A stretch of DNA of 34,440 bases from Devosia sp. (GTDB lineage: Bacteria > Pseudomonadota > Alphaproteobacteria > Rhizobiales > Devosiaceae). A program made the translations under genes and the position numbers. The DNA lies in the NCBI GenBank assembly GCA_015657675.1, contig JACDQI010000286.1:1-34440 (forward strand), given 5' to 3'. Under the pieces are notes generated by a model. It made no database searches, was not told the DNA's origin, and saw only the letters and a list, made by a program, of their open reading frames with translations. Shown here one piece after another: positions 1 to 8,316 of this stretch. How positions within the stretch are numbered: position 1 is the stretch's first letter; every line of letters begins with the position of its first letter.

Positions 1-199
1 CAGCACTCGCCGATGTTGGGCAGCCGGCTTCCTCGCAGACGGTGACGAGGTTGTTCTCGCGCACGATCTGCTGGGTTTCCCTGTAGACCGCCGAACCGGG
101 GGCCTTGACGCGGATCCAATCCGGCTTGCGCAGAACTTCGGCTTCGGGGCGGTTGACCTTTTCGGGGTGCCGGGGGCGAGTGTCGATGAGCGTGACCAA
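1..199 (-). CDS. lipA: Lipoyl synthase, N-terminal part (runs off window; frameshifted)
   Basis: Radical-SAM enzyme that inserts two sulfurs into octanoyl groups to make the lipoyl cofactor used by the E2 and E1-beta subunits encoded upstream. Only the N-terminus is present. The minus strand reads [18 protein letters not shown], then [12 protein letters not shown] and [13 protein letters not shown], the LipA N-terminal signature ending in the first Cys of the auxiliary cluster motif (CxxxxxC). After that Cys the frame breaks near position 21: the expected PNIGEC is recovered only if one base is added to the GGG run on the plus strand. I chose the TTG at 197-199, which has AGGA about 9 bases upstream; a GTG at 224-226 in the same frame is possible. 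Position at the end of the pdh cluster fits its role. Identity is secure; the start and the frameshift cause are not. Confidence 0.88.
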   Translation of the reverse strand, partial: MVTLIDTRPRHPEKVNRPEAEVLRKPDWIRVKAPGSAVYRETQQIVRENNLVTVCEEAGCPTSASA

Positions 200-315
200 G
201 GCGACGGGTCCTGTTGTTCGGCACACTGGCCGCGAGGCGGTCAGTATACCCCAGAAACGACGAAGCAGATCATGCGCGAACGCATATCTGCCCGGACGAC
301 CCGTCTCAAATAGAG

Positions 316-343
316 CCGGGCTGCGGAACTGTCCGCAGCCCGG
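316..343 (-). terminator. Strong hairpin after the first GlsB-like gene
   Basis: A perfect 12-bp stem, CCGGGCTGCGGA paired with TCCGCAGCCCGG around an ACTG loop, lies 8 bases past the stop codon of the GlsB-like gene at 352. On the minus strand it is followed by CTCTATTTG, a weak T-rich tract, so it may act as a transcription terminator or as a 3'-end stabiliser before lipA. Confidence 0.6.
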
Positions 344-351
344 GTCGGCTG

Positions 352-612
352 CTAGACAGCGCGGCGGCCGCGAATGGCGCGACCGATGGCGATCAGCAGG
401 CAGGCGCCGATCACCGCGACGATCAACTGACCGATGAGGCCACCCATGGTGGCGCCGAAGATCAGCATGAGGATAAAGTTGCCGACGACGGCCCCGACGA
501 TCCCCAGAATGATATTCATCAAGAGGCCCTGATTGGACTTCATGACTCTTTCGGCGATCCAGCCGGCGAGCGCGCCGATGATGATCGCCATGATCCAGCC
601 TACACCTTCCAT
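352..612 (-). CDS. GlsB/YeaQ/YmgE-family (transglycosylase-associated) small membrane protein
   Basis: An 86-residue inner-membrane protein of the GlsB/YeaQ/YmgE family, associated with stress response; the biochemical role is not known. It shows the family layout of three hydrophobic helices, roughly residues 5-20, 30-54 and 58-78, with the glycine patterns [23 protein letters not shown] and [10 protein letters not shown], and a basic end (RAIRGRRAV). The ATG is preceded by AAGGAGA at good spacing, which fixes the start. It is followed by a strong hairpin and preceded by a second member of the same family at 695-952, so the two form a tandem pair between lpd and lipA. Length is typical for the family. 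Confidence 0.9.
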   Translation of the reverse strand: MEGVGWIMAIIIGALAGWIAERVMKSNQGLLMNIILGIVGAVVGNFILMLIFGATMGGLIGQLIVAVIGACLLIAIGRAIRGRRAV

Positions 613-694
613 TTTGCAGTCTCCTTGCCTTCTAAGACAAACGAAACGCGAAACCTGCTAAATGGATGCGACGCGCCCGGCGCCGCCGCTTCTC

Positions 695-952
695 CTATTT
701 GACGATCACCCGCGCGACGACAATAACGACGATCGCCCCGATGGTTGCAGTGATCACCTGGCTGAGCAACGCGTTGCCGATCGGCAGGGCGATGTTGGCA
801 GCCGAGAGCAGCCAGCCGCCGACAAAAGCGCCGATGACGCCGACGACCAGATTGCGCAGCAGCCCGCCGCCGCCGAGCACGAGGCTGGCGAGCCACCCGG
901 CGACTAAGCCAATGCCGAGAAAGATCGGCAGTGCGGTGGTGTCGGTGGGCAT
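695..952 (-). CDS. Second GlsB/YeaQ/YmgE-family small membrane protein
   Basis: An 85-residue member of the same small membrane family as its neighbour, with three predicted helices and the family motifs GLVAGWLASLVLGGGG, VVGVIGAFVGGWLL and ITATIGAIVVIVV. I chose the ATG at 952 because GGAGAG lies 7 bases upstream. An ATG at 985 in the same frame overlaps the lpd stop codon (TGATG) and would add 11 residues (MDHPVPPESLP); translational coupling to lpd would favour that start. It is likely co-transcribed with lpd. No function can be read from the sequence beyond membrane localisation and family. Confidence 0.85.
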   Translation of the reverse strand: MPTDTTALPIFLGIGLVAGWLASLVLGGGGLLRNLVVGVIGAFVGGWLLSAANIALPIGNALLSQVITATIGAIVVIVVARVIVK

Positions 953-984
953 GGGCAGGCTCTCCGGCGGGACGGGATGGTCCA

Positions 985-2429
985 TCAGACGTTGAGGGCG
1001 CGTCCGTAGGCGTCCAGCACGCTCTCCTTCATCGTCTCGCTCAAAGTGGGGTGCGGGAAGATGATATGGAAGAGGTCTTCTTCGGTGGTCTCAAGGCCCA
1101 TGGCGACGACAAAGCCCTGGATCAGTTCGGTGACTTCGGCGCCCACCATATGGGCACCCAACAGCTCACCGGTCTTGGCGTCGAAGATGGTCTTGACCAG
1201 GCCCTCGGGTTCGCCCAGCGCGATGGCCTTGCCATTGCCGACGAAGGGGGAAGCGGCCGACCTTGATCTCACGGCCGGTTTCCTTGGCCTTGGCTTCGGT
1301 CAGGCCGACGCTGGCCACCTGAGGTTCGCAATAGGTGCAGCCCGGGACTTTTGACTTGTCGAGGCCGTGCACGCCCTTGAGGCCAGCGATGGTCTCAACG
1401 GTGATGACGGCTTCGTGCTCGGCCTTGTGGGCCAGCATCAGGCGGGCCGGCGACGTCGCCGATGGCCCAGATGCCCGGCACATTGGTGCGGCCATAATGG
1501 TCGATGGCGATGGCGCCGCGGTCGATCTTCACACCCAGCTTTTCGAGGCCGAGGTTCTCGGAATTGCACTGCACGCCCACCGCCGAGATCAGCTTTTCGC
1601 CGGCGATCTGCTGCTTGGAGCCATCCTTGAGCTCGACATGGGCGATGACGCCGTCCTTGGTCTTTTCGACCTTGGCTACCTTGGCGTCGGTCAAAATCTT
1701 GATGCCGCGCTTTTCGAAGCGCTTGCGCACATGGGCGGCGATCTCGGCGTCCTCGACCGGTAGCACCTGTGGCAGCAGCTCGATCACCGTCACTTCGGCG
1801 CCCATCGAGCGGTAGAAAGAGGCGAACTCCATGCCGATGGCGCCCGAGCCCATGATGACCAGCGATTTCGGGAACTTTTCGGGCTTCATCGCCTCGAAAT
1901 AGGTCCAGATCTTCTCGCCATCGGGCTCGATGCCGGGCAGCACGCGGGGACGCGCGCCAGTTGCGATGATGATGTTCTTGGCAGTGTAGGTGCCCTCGCC
2001 CAGCGCGTTCTTGGGGATCGGGCCCTGCGGCTGGACGATCTGCTTTTTGGTCGGGGCGACGGCGATCTCGTTGGGCTTGGTCAGCACGGCCTCGCCCCAG
2101 ATGATGTCGACCTTGTTCTTTTTCATCAGGAACTGGACGCCATTGTTCATCTGCGCCGCGATGCCGCGCGAGCGCTTGACGATGGCTTCGATATCGAACC
2201 CAAACTTTTCGGCCGTGAGGCCATAGTTCGCGGCGTGGCTCATGTGGCCGAACACTTCGGCCGAGCGCAGCAGCGCCTTGGTCGGGATACAGCCCCAGTT
2301 CGAGCAGATGCCGGCCATGTGCTCGCGTTCGACGATCGCCACCTTCATGCCGAGCTGCGCGCCGCGGATGGCAGCGATGTAGCCGCCGGGGCCGGCGCCG
2401 ATGACGAGGAGATCGTAGGAGTTAGCCAT
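985..2429 (-). CDS. lpdA: Dihydrolipoyl dehydrogenase (E3), with two apparent frameshifts
   Basis: FAD- and NAD-dependent E3 subunit of the pyruvate dehydrogenase complex, reoxidising dihydrolipoamide on E2. From the ATG at 2429 (AAAGGT upstream) the protein opens with the FAD motif VIGAGPGGYIAAIRG and the redox-active disulfide in GICSNWGCIPTK (Cys42, Cys47); the NAD-binding fold (IMGSGAIGMEFASFYRSMGAEV) and the second FAD motif (IWAIGDVAGPP) follow. The frame then breaks near 1446 (one extra base; expected GPPMLAHKAEHE) and again near 1247 (five G instead of four; expected GRFPFVGNGKA). The C-terminal interface domain with the catalytic HPTLSE motif is intact in the last frame. Restored length is about 480 residues, normal for the family. 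Sequence error is likelier than loss because all domains remain conserved. Confidence 0.93.
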
Positions 2430-2469
2430 GGGCTTACCTTTCGGATTTTCGGGGCAAAGCCCCTTGGGC

Positions 2470-3117
2470 CTAGAGCCCGAGAACCTTAGTAACGAGCGGC
2501 ACGAGCCCTGTGCCGATGGCGCGCGTATTGGCCGGGTCGAGATGGATGCCGTCGCGTGGATCGGTCTTGGCCACCGTACCGGCGTCGAAGAAATGCACCT
2601 GCTGCTCGGCGGCGCGCTTGGCGTACTCGCGATGCAGGTCAACCGAGGTGGCGATGGCGTCGTCGGGACCAAAGTGGTCCATCATGTCGGCCCAGTCGCC
2701 CTTGATGATCGGTGGCGGCGAGACGAGGATGATTTCCGGCGCCGCCTGCAGTTTGCCGGCATAGTGGCCGCGGATGATCTGCACCAGCCGGGCCATGCCG
2801 CGGCCGGCTTCACCGGCGGTGCGGCCGTGGAACGGCTTGATGTCGTTGGTGCCCAGCATGATGATGACGAGATCGAGTGGCGAATGGCTCTCGAGCAGAG
2901 TCGGCAGCACACGGGCGCCATTGCGGTCAGCATTGGCGAACCAGTCGTCATGCACGGTGGTGCGGCCGCCGAGCCCCTCGGCGATGACGCGGGCCTTGCC
3001 GCCGAGGCCCTGCTCCAGCGCCGTCGGCCAGCGATCCTCATAGGCATGACGCGGGCCACCCGGGATCGGGTTGGCCCCGTAGGTCAGGCTGTCGCCATAG
3101 GCGAGGATGGTCTTCAT
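2470..3117 (-). CDS. SGNH/GDSL-type hydrolase (arylesterase-like) in the pdh operon
   Basis: A 215-residue serine hydrolase of the SGNH superfamily. All four blocks are visible: GDSL with the nucleophile Ser10, the block II glycine in EGLGGRTT (about Gly50), GTND (residues 89-92) with the oxyanion Asn, and DGIHLD with the catalytic Asp189 and His192. There is no signal peptide, so it probably acts in the cytoplasm on an ester or thioester substrate that cannot be named from sequence. The start codon overlaps the pdhC stop (ATGA), so its translation should be coupled to E2. Its place between pdhC and lpd is, as I recall, also seen in other rhizobial pdh clusters, suggesting a link to the complex or acyl-group editing; that link is inference. 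Confidence 0.88.
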   Translation of the reverse strand: MKTILAYGDSLTYGANPIPGGPRHAYEDRWPTALEQGLGGKARVIAEGLGGRTTVHDDWFANADRNGARVLPTLLESHSPLDLVIIMLGTNDIKPFHGRTAGEAGRGMARLVQIIRGHYAGKLQAAPEIILVSPPPIIKGDWADMMDHFGPDDAIATSVDLHREYAKRAAEQQVHFFDAGTVAKTDPRDGIHLDPANTRAIGTGLVPLVTKVLGL

Positions 3118-4460
3118 GCGAGCATCATGACCGGGGTTTCGATAAGGCCCTTGAAGGCCGCCAGCAGTTCGGCGCCCAGCGCGCCATCGACGGCGCGGTG
3201 ATCGCAGCTCAGCGTCACGGTCATGAAGTTGCCGGTCTTGATCTGGCCCTTTTCGGCATAGACGCGCTCTTCACCGGCGCCCACTGCAAGGATGGTGCCG
3301 TGCGGCGGGTTGATGACAGCGGCGAACTCGCGGATGCCGAACATGCCCAGGTTGGAGACCGAGGAGGTGCCGCCCTGGTATTCGGCCGGGGTCAGTTTCT
3401 TGGAGCGGGCGCGACCGGCGAGGTCCTTGACCTCCTCGGAGATCTGGCGGAGCGACTTGGTCTCGCAGGCCCTGACCACCGGGGTGAAGAGGCCACCCGG
3501 CACCGACACGGCAACCGCGACATCGGCATGCTTGTGGTAGAGGATCGAGTCCCCTGCCCACGTGGCGTTGGCCGTCGGCACCTTGATCAGCGCGGCGGCC
3601 CAGGCCTTCATCACGAAGTCATTGACCGAGAGCTTGTAGGTCGGCTTGCCGTCCTTGAGCGGTGCGGCGGCGTTGATCTTCTCCCGGGCTTCCAGCAGCG
3701 CATCGATCTTGCAGTCGAGCGTCAGGTAGAAGTGCGGGATGGTCTGCTTGCTCTCGGTGAGGCGCGCGGCCACCACTTTGCGCATGCCATCGTTGGGCAC
3801 GAGGTCGTAGCTGCCTTCCGGATAGAGGGCGATGACCTGGGCCTTGCTCATGCCGCCAGCGGGAGCAGCAGCCCCTGCCCCGGCCGGCGCTGCGGCGGGT
3901 GCGGCTTTGAGCGGCGCCTTGCCGGACTTGGCGGCTTCGACGTCGGATTTGACCACGCGACCGCGCGGACCGGTGCCGGAAATGGCAGAGAGATCAATGC
4001 CGGCGTCCTTGGCAAGACGCTTTGCCAGCGGAGAGGCAAAGACGCGGGCACCGTTGGCAGCAGCTGTCGGCGACGGAGCCTTGGCGGCGGGCGCGACGAC
4101 GGCAGAGCCTGAGGCCACTGCAGCAGCAGGCGCAGCGGCCGGTGCGGGTTTCGGCGCATCGGCCTTGGGCGCGGCGGCCGGGGCTGCAGCGGGGGCCTTG
4201 GCGTTGGCGGCGGTTTCGCCTTCGGTCAGCAGCACGGCGATGACGGCGTTGACCTTGACGTTCTCGGTGCCTTCGGCGACCAGGATCTTGCCGATCTTGC
4301 CCTCGTCGACGGCTTCCACTTCCATGGTGGCCTTGTCGGTTTCGATTTCGGCAATGACGTCGCCCGAGGAGACGCTATCGCCTTCCTTGACGTGCCACTT
4401 GGCGAGCTTGCCCTCTTCCATCGTCGGGGAGAGCGCCGGCATGGTGATGTTGATCGACAT
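3114..4460 (-). CDS. pdhC: Dihydrolipoamide acetyltransferase (E2) of pyruvate dehydrogenase
   Basis: Core subunit of the pyruvate dehydrogenase complex; it carries acetyl groups on a lipoyl arm and transfers them to CoA. The 448 residues show one lipoyl domain (about 1-78) with the lipoylated Lys43 in ETDKATME, an Ala/Pro-rich flexible linker (about 85-135), a peripheral subunit-binding domain (about 138-175, [16 protein letters not shown] then [13 protein letters not shown]), a second Ala-rich linker, and the catalytic domain to the end. The active-site motif DHRAVDGA is present (His421, Asp425). The ATG is 4 bases downstream of the pdhB stop, and the stop overlaps the SGNH gene, so the four genes form one operon. 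Family and length are typical of alphaproteobacteria. Confidence 0.97.
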   Translation of the reverse strand: MSINITMPALSPTMEEGKLAKWHVKEGDSVSSGDVIAEIETDKATMEVEAVDEGKIGKILVAEGTENVKVNAVIAVLLTEGETAANAKAPAAAPAAAPKADAPKPAPAAAPAAAVASGSAVVAPAAKAPSPTAAANGARVFASPLAKRLAKDAGIDLSAISGTGPRGRVVKSDVEAAKSGKAPLKAAPAAAPAGAGAAAPAGGMSKAQVIALYPEGSYDLVPNDGMRKVVAARLTESKQTIPHFYLTLDCKIDALLEAREKINAAAPLKDGKPTYKLSVNDFVMKAWAAALIKVPTANATWAGDSILYHKHADVAVAVSVPGGLFTPVVRACETKSLRQISEEVKDLAGRARSKKLTPAEYQGGTSSVSNLGMFGIREFAAVINPPHGTILAVGAGEERVYAEKGQIKTGNFMTVTLSCDHRAVDGALGAELLAAFKGLIETPVMMLA

Positions 4461-4464
4461 GGCC

Positions 4465-5855
4465 TCAGCTCCTGTAGGTCACGGCGTTGACCGCCGCGAT
4501 CACTTCGTCGACGTTGGGCAGCGCCAGCTTTTCGAGATTTGCGGCGTAAGGCATGGGGACGTCCTTGCCGGTGACGCGGGTCGGCGGGGCGTCGAGATAG
4601 TCGAAGGCCTCGGCGATGACGCGGGCAGCCAGTTCGGCACCGATACCGCCCTGCGGCCAGCCCTCTTCAACCGTGACCAGACGACCAGTCTTTTTGACCG
4701 ATTCGATGACCGTGGCGCTGTCGAGCGGGCGCAGCGTACGCAGGTCGATGAGTTCGACATCGACACCGGCGGCGACCAGCTTTTCGGTGGCTTGGGTGGC
4801 GTAGCGCATGCCCATCGAGAACGAGACCAGAGTCACGTCCTTGCCCTGGCGGGCGACGCGGGCCTTGCGATCGGCAACAGGAAGTCGTCGACCTTGGGCA
4901 CGAGGCCTGTCGAGCCATAGAGGATTTCGTTCTCAAGGAAGACCACGGGGTTATTTGACCGGATGGCGGCCTTGAGCAGGCCTTTGGCGTCGGCAGCGCT
5001 GTAGGGCGCGATAACGTAGAGGCCTGGAACATGGGAGTACCAGGCCGAATAGTCCTGGCTGTGCTGGGCGCCGACGCGGGCGGCCGCGCCATTGGGGCCG
5101 CGGAAGACGATGGGCGCGTGCACCTGGCCGCCCGACATATAGAGCTGCTTGGCGGCGGAGTTGATGATCTGGTCGATCGCCTGCATGGCAAAGTTCCAGG
5201 TCATGAACTCGACGATCGGCCGCAGCCCAGCAAAGGCGGCGCCGACGCCGATGCCGGCAAAGCCGTGCTCGGTGATCGGGGTGTCGATGATGCGCTGCGG
5301 ACCAAATTCCTGCAGCAACCCTTGCGTGATCTTGTAGGCGCCCTGGTACTCGGCAACTTCCTCGCCCATGACGAACACCGTCTGGTCGCGGCGCAGTTCC
5401 TCGGCCATGGCCTCGTTCAGCGCCTGGCGGACGGTCATTTCGACCATTTCGACGCCGGCCGGCAGATCGGGATCGGCTTGGGCGGTAAAGGTCGGCGCAG
5501 CGGGCGCTGCGGCAACCGACGGAGCGGCGTCAGCTGCCTTTTCGGCAGCAACGACAGGCGCTTCGGCGGGTTCGGGCGCCGTCTTGGCGACCGGCGTGGG
5601 TGCCGGAGCCGCTTCGCCTTCGGCGAGCACGACGGCGATCGGGGTGTTGACCTTCACGCCCTCGGTACCTTCCGGCACCAGGATTTCGGTGACCTTGCCC
5701 GAGTCGACGCTTTCCACTTCCATCGTCGCCTTGTCGGTCTCGATCTCGGCGAGCACGTCACCGGGCTTGACGGTGTCGCCCTGCTTGACCAGCCACTTGG
5801 AAAGCTTGCCCTCTTCCATGGTGGGGCTCAGAGCAGGCATCAGAATATTGGGCAT
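4465..5855 (-). CDS. pdhB: Pyruvate dehydrogenase E1 beta subunit with N-terminal lipoyl domain (one apparent frameshift)
   Basis: E1-beta half of the thiamine-diphosphate enzyme that decarboxylates pyruvate. The start is the ATG at 5855, with AGGAGA upstream, giving [11 protein letters not shown]. Residues 1-76 are a lipoyl domain (Lys42 in ETDKATME), then an Ala/Pro linker to about 135, then the transketolase-like pyrimidine-binding and C-terminal domains ([33 protein letters not shown]). An E1-beta carrying its own lipoyl domain is characteristic of alphaproteobacteria. The frame breaks near 4867: restoring one base (ATC GGC AAG GCC) gives [22 protein letters not shown] and joins the intact C-terminal 120 residues. 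Restored length is 463 residues. Given that the gene is needed for the complex, a sequencing error is the simplest reading. Confidence 0.94.
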
Positions 5856-5915
5856 CTTTGTCTCCTGGCTCCGCAAAGAGCTTGGGGAAGTTTTTCAAGG
5901 TCGCCAGCGGCAGCG

Positions 5916-6206
5916 TCACACGACGCTGTTCTGGCCGGAAACGACAATCACCACCATCACCGCCACGAGGGCTGCAACCGTGACGAAGAACACGACAAGC
6001 GCCCACACATAGCGCTTGGAGTAACCGCTCAGTTCGGGCCCGGCCAGTTCGGGAAGCGTATCGAACTGCAGCCAGCCTGGATCGAACAGCCCCTTGAGCC
6101 GATGGCCTGCCGGCACGCGCCGCCAGAGCCCTATGGCTGCAACCAGCGCCACGACCCAGGCGCCGACCGCCACCACCCCCAGCACTGGCACGAGCATGGC
6201 CAGCAT
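5916..6206 (-). CDS. Small two-helix membrane protein between pdhA and pdhB
   Basis: A 96-residue predicted membrane protein that I do not recognise. It has two long hydrophobic segments, about residues 1-28 and 67-91, separated by a polar stretch (WRRVPAGHRLKGLFDPGW and PELAGPELSGYSKRY) containing several basic residues. The start lies 9 bases past the pdhA stop; no strong ribosome site is visible, so translation may depend on coupling, and an ATG three codons in (6197) is also possible. It lies inside the otherwise tightly packed pdh operon. No function should be assigned. It could be a chance frame in GC-rich DNA, but two well-formed helices and operon position argue for a real gene. Confidence 0.6.
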   Translation of the reverse strand: MLAMLVPVLGVVAVGAWVVALVAAIGLWRRVPAGHRLKGLFDPGWLQFDTLPELAGPELSGYSKRYVWALVVFFVTVAALVAVMVVIVVSGQNSVV

Positions 6207-6214
6207 GGGGCGCG

Positions 6215-7228
6215 TCAGGCGGCGTAGATATCGGTCCAGAGCTCGGACGCAGCCGGCTCCGGATCGGCGGTGGCGAAATCGGCGGCCTCGGTGACGATGG
6301 CGCGGATCTCGGTCTCGATGGCCTTCAGGCTCTCTTCGGTGCCGTAGCGCTTTTCGAGGATACGGTTCTTGACCTGCTCGATCGGATCGCGCTCGGCCCG
6401 CATGGTGGTCACTTCGTCCTTGGACCGGTATTTTGCCGGGTCGGACATGGAGTGGCCGCGATAGCGGTAGGTCATCATTTCGAGGATGTAGGGACCCTTG
6501 CCAGAACGGGCATGGGCGATGGCGCGGGCGGCAGCGTCGCGCACGAGGCGCACATCCATGCCATCAACCTGCTCGCCTTCGATGCCGAAGCCGATGCCGC
6601 GCTTGGAGAAATCATGCTGCGCACTGGCACGCTCGACCGAGGTGCCCATGGCGTAGCGGTTGTTTTCGATGATGTAGACGACCGGCAGGTTCCAGAGCTT
6701 GGCCATGTTGAAGCTCTCGTAGACCTGGCCCTGGTTGGCCGCGCCGTCGCCGAAATAGGTGAGCGAGACGGTCTTTTCGCCTTTGTACTTGGCGGCGAAG
6801 GCCAGACCCGTGCCGAGCGAGACCTGCGCGCCGACGATGCCGTTGCCGCCATAAAAGCGGTGCTCGTTGGAGAACATGTGCATCGAGCCGCCCTTGCCTT
6901 TCGACAAGCCGCCCTGGCGTCCGGTCAGCTCGGCCATGACGCCCTTGGGATCCATGCCGATGACCAGCATGTGGCCGTGGTCGCGGTAGCCGGTGATCGA
7001 GGCATCACCCTTTTCCGAGGCCATGTTGATGCCGGTGACGACCGCTTCCTGGCCGATATAGAGGTGGCAGAAGCCACCTATCAGGCCCATGCCATACATC
7101 TGGCCGGCCTTTTCCTCAAAGCGCCGGATCAGGAGCATGTCCCGATAGGCCTTGAGTTCCTCGTCCTTGGTGAACTCGGGGATATTGGATTTGGCCGTGG
7201 CCGATTTGGCTGCCGCTTTACGCGCCAT
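6215..7228 (-). CDS. pdhA: Pyruvate dehydrogenase E1 alpha subunit
   Basis: E1-alpha half of the thiamine-diphosphate-dependent pyruvate decarboxylating component; works with PdhB as a heterotetramer. The 337 residues contain GGFCHLYIGQEA, the substrate-side GYRDHGH, the KGKGGSMHMF segment, the ThDP motif beginning GDGAANQGQ (Gly160-Asp161-Gly162) and closing at IENN (about 187-190), and the conserved loop YRYRGHSMSDPAKYR. I chose the ATG at 7228, preceded by GGAGAA at proper spacing; an upstream in-frame ATG at 7300 would add a non-conserved 24-residue stretch. It is the first pdh gene and lies 129 bases downstream of the FtsB-like gene, in a gap with a nested inverted repeat. Confidence 0.96.
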   Translation of the reverse strand: MARKAAAKSATAKSNIPEFTKDEELKAYRDMLLIRRFEEKAGQMYGMGLIGGFCHLYIGQEAVVTGINMASEKGDASITGYRDHGHMLVIGMDPKGVMAELTGRQGGLSKGKGGSMHMFSNEHRFYGGNGIVGAQVSLGTGLAFAAKYKGEKTVSLTYFGDGAANQGQVYESFNMAKLWNLPVVYIIENNRYAMGTSVERASAQHDFSKRGIGFGIEGEQVDGMDVRLVRDAAARAIAHARSGKGPYILEMMTYRYRGHSMSDPAKYRSKDEVTTMRAERDPIEQVKNRILEKRYGTEESLKAIETEIRAIVTEAADFATADPEPAASELWTDIYAA

Positions 7229-7301
7229 GGGCGAGTTCTCCAGACAAGTGGATGACGATGCCGCTTTCGCAATACCGGCACATTCGGCCGATAAACTCAA
7301 C

Positions 7302-7359
7302 GATAGCGCAGAACGGTTGGCGCAGCAATCGCCGTTCTACGCGAAGAAACACCGCTATC
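7302..7359 (-). promoter_or_regulatory. Nested inverted repeat between the FtsB-like gene and pdhA
   Basis: Two nested 7-bp inverted repeats: outer arms GATAGCG (7302-7308) and CGCTATC (7353-7359), inner arms AGAACGG (7310-7316) and CCGTTCT (7332-7338) with a 15-base loop. The outer arm touches the stop codon of the upstream gene. No T-run follows on the minus strand, so it may be a 3'-end or processing hairpin, or a regulator-binding site before pdhA. Function is inference. Confidence 0.4.
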
Positions 7360-7753
7360 AGTCTATTCCCGCTTCGATTTCATCGGTTAACTGAGAAGCG
7401 GCTAATTCATCATATGAACCAGATATCGGTTTACCGGTCTTGATATCGACCATGACCAGCAGATCGTCGGCCTGGCTCATCAGCAGCAGCGCGCGGGCGC
7501 GCTCGGTGAGGATGTCGGGGTCGAGTCGGGTGGATGTGAAGAGCTGGACGCGATGGTGGGTCGCCTCGATGTCAGCCGCGAGAGCGCCAGACTGGCCCTT
7601 GAGCTCATCGATCTGGGTCAGCATCACCTTCTGGTTCTCCACGCCGAACTGACCGGAGACCACGTTGTAGGCCAGATAGCCCTGGAAGGCGACGAGAACC
7701 ACAGTCAGCGCTAGGTGGCGCCAGAAGGCCGGACGTTTGAGGCGGGTGGACAC
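7358..7753 (-). CDS. FtsB/DivIC-like septum formation initiator protein
   Basis: A 131-residue bitopic membrane protein of the septum formation initiator (FtsB/DivIC) family, expected to take part in cell division. A short basic N-terminus (STRLKRPAFWRH) precedes one membrane helix (about 14-33, LALTVVLVAFQGYLAYNVV), a glycine-rich turn, and a coiled-coil stretch (about 38-72, ENQKVMLTQIDELKG onward), the family architecture. The C-terminal part has the usual RARALLLMSQADDLLV segment. The start is a GTG at 7753 with only a weak ribosome site. A gene of this kind just upstream of pdhA is familiar from related genomes. It is divergently arranged with the broken acetyltransferase gene. Confidence 0.85.
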   Translation of the reverse strand: MSTRLKRPAFWRHLALTVVLVAFQGYLAYNVVSGQFGVENQKVMLTQIDELKGQSGALAADIEATHHRVQLFTSTRLDPDILTERARALLLMSQADDLLVMVDIKTGKPISGSYDELAASQLTDEIEAGID

Positions 7754-7832
7754 GCGCGGGACTCACGGAGTTGCAGGCCGCCCCAACATGGCTGAGGATG
7801 GCTTAACATCCGGTTGTCAAATGGAGGCAGGC

Positions 7833-8267
7833 ATGCGGATCAGCATGGTGGGTGATGCGTTGCCGGAGCAGTTCCCCATCTTGCGCGCCGAGGCCAAGGC
7901 GGAGGGCTTTGAGCATATCGAAACGCTCTGGACGCAGTGGCAGGACGGGTCCAATCGCTTCACGCGCCCAGGCGAGCAATTGCTGATTGCGGAGATGGAC
8001 GGGGCCCTCGCTGGTGTGGGCGGCATCACCGCGGACTTCGTCTACCCAGCAGGCCTTAGGATGCGACGCTTCTAAGTGCGCCCGGCATACCGCCGCCTTG
8101 GCGTGGCGCGGGCGCTTGCCACCCGCGTGATCGCCGTCGCCCTGCCACTCGGTCGACCCATCGTCCTCTACACCCAAACCGCCGCGGGGTCGGCATTCTG
8201 GGAAACGCTGGGGATCGTGCAGATCGAACGGGAGAACGCGACGCATATGCTGGTGGTGGGGTCGTAG
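7833..8267 (+). pseudogene. GNAT-family acetyltransferase interrupted by an in-frame stop
   Basis: Reads as one GNAT acetyltransferase of 144 codons except for a TAA at 8073-8075. The first half starts at the ATG at 7833 (GGAGG 5 bases upstream) and runs to LIAEMDGALAGVGGIT and LRMRRF; the same frame continues directly with VRPAYRRLGVARALATRVI, the acetyl-CoA-binding motif A, and ends AFWETLGIVQIERENATHM. In intact homologues the junction reads RRFYVRP, so the stop replaces a tyrosine codon (TAC or TAT to TAA). Either a nonsense mutation or a sequence error explains it. A GTG follows immediately after the stop, so a separate short product cannot be excluded but would lack half the fold. Confidence 0.75.
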
Positions 8268-8316
8268 ACCTCGTCTCGCCCCCCGCCCCAGGGCAAACGC
8301 CTCAAACTTTCGCGGC

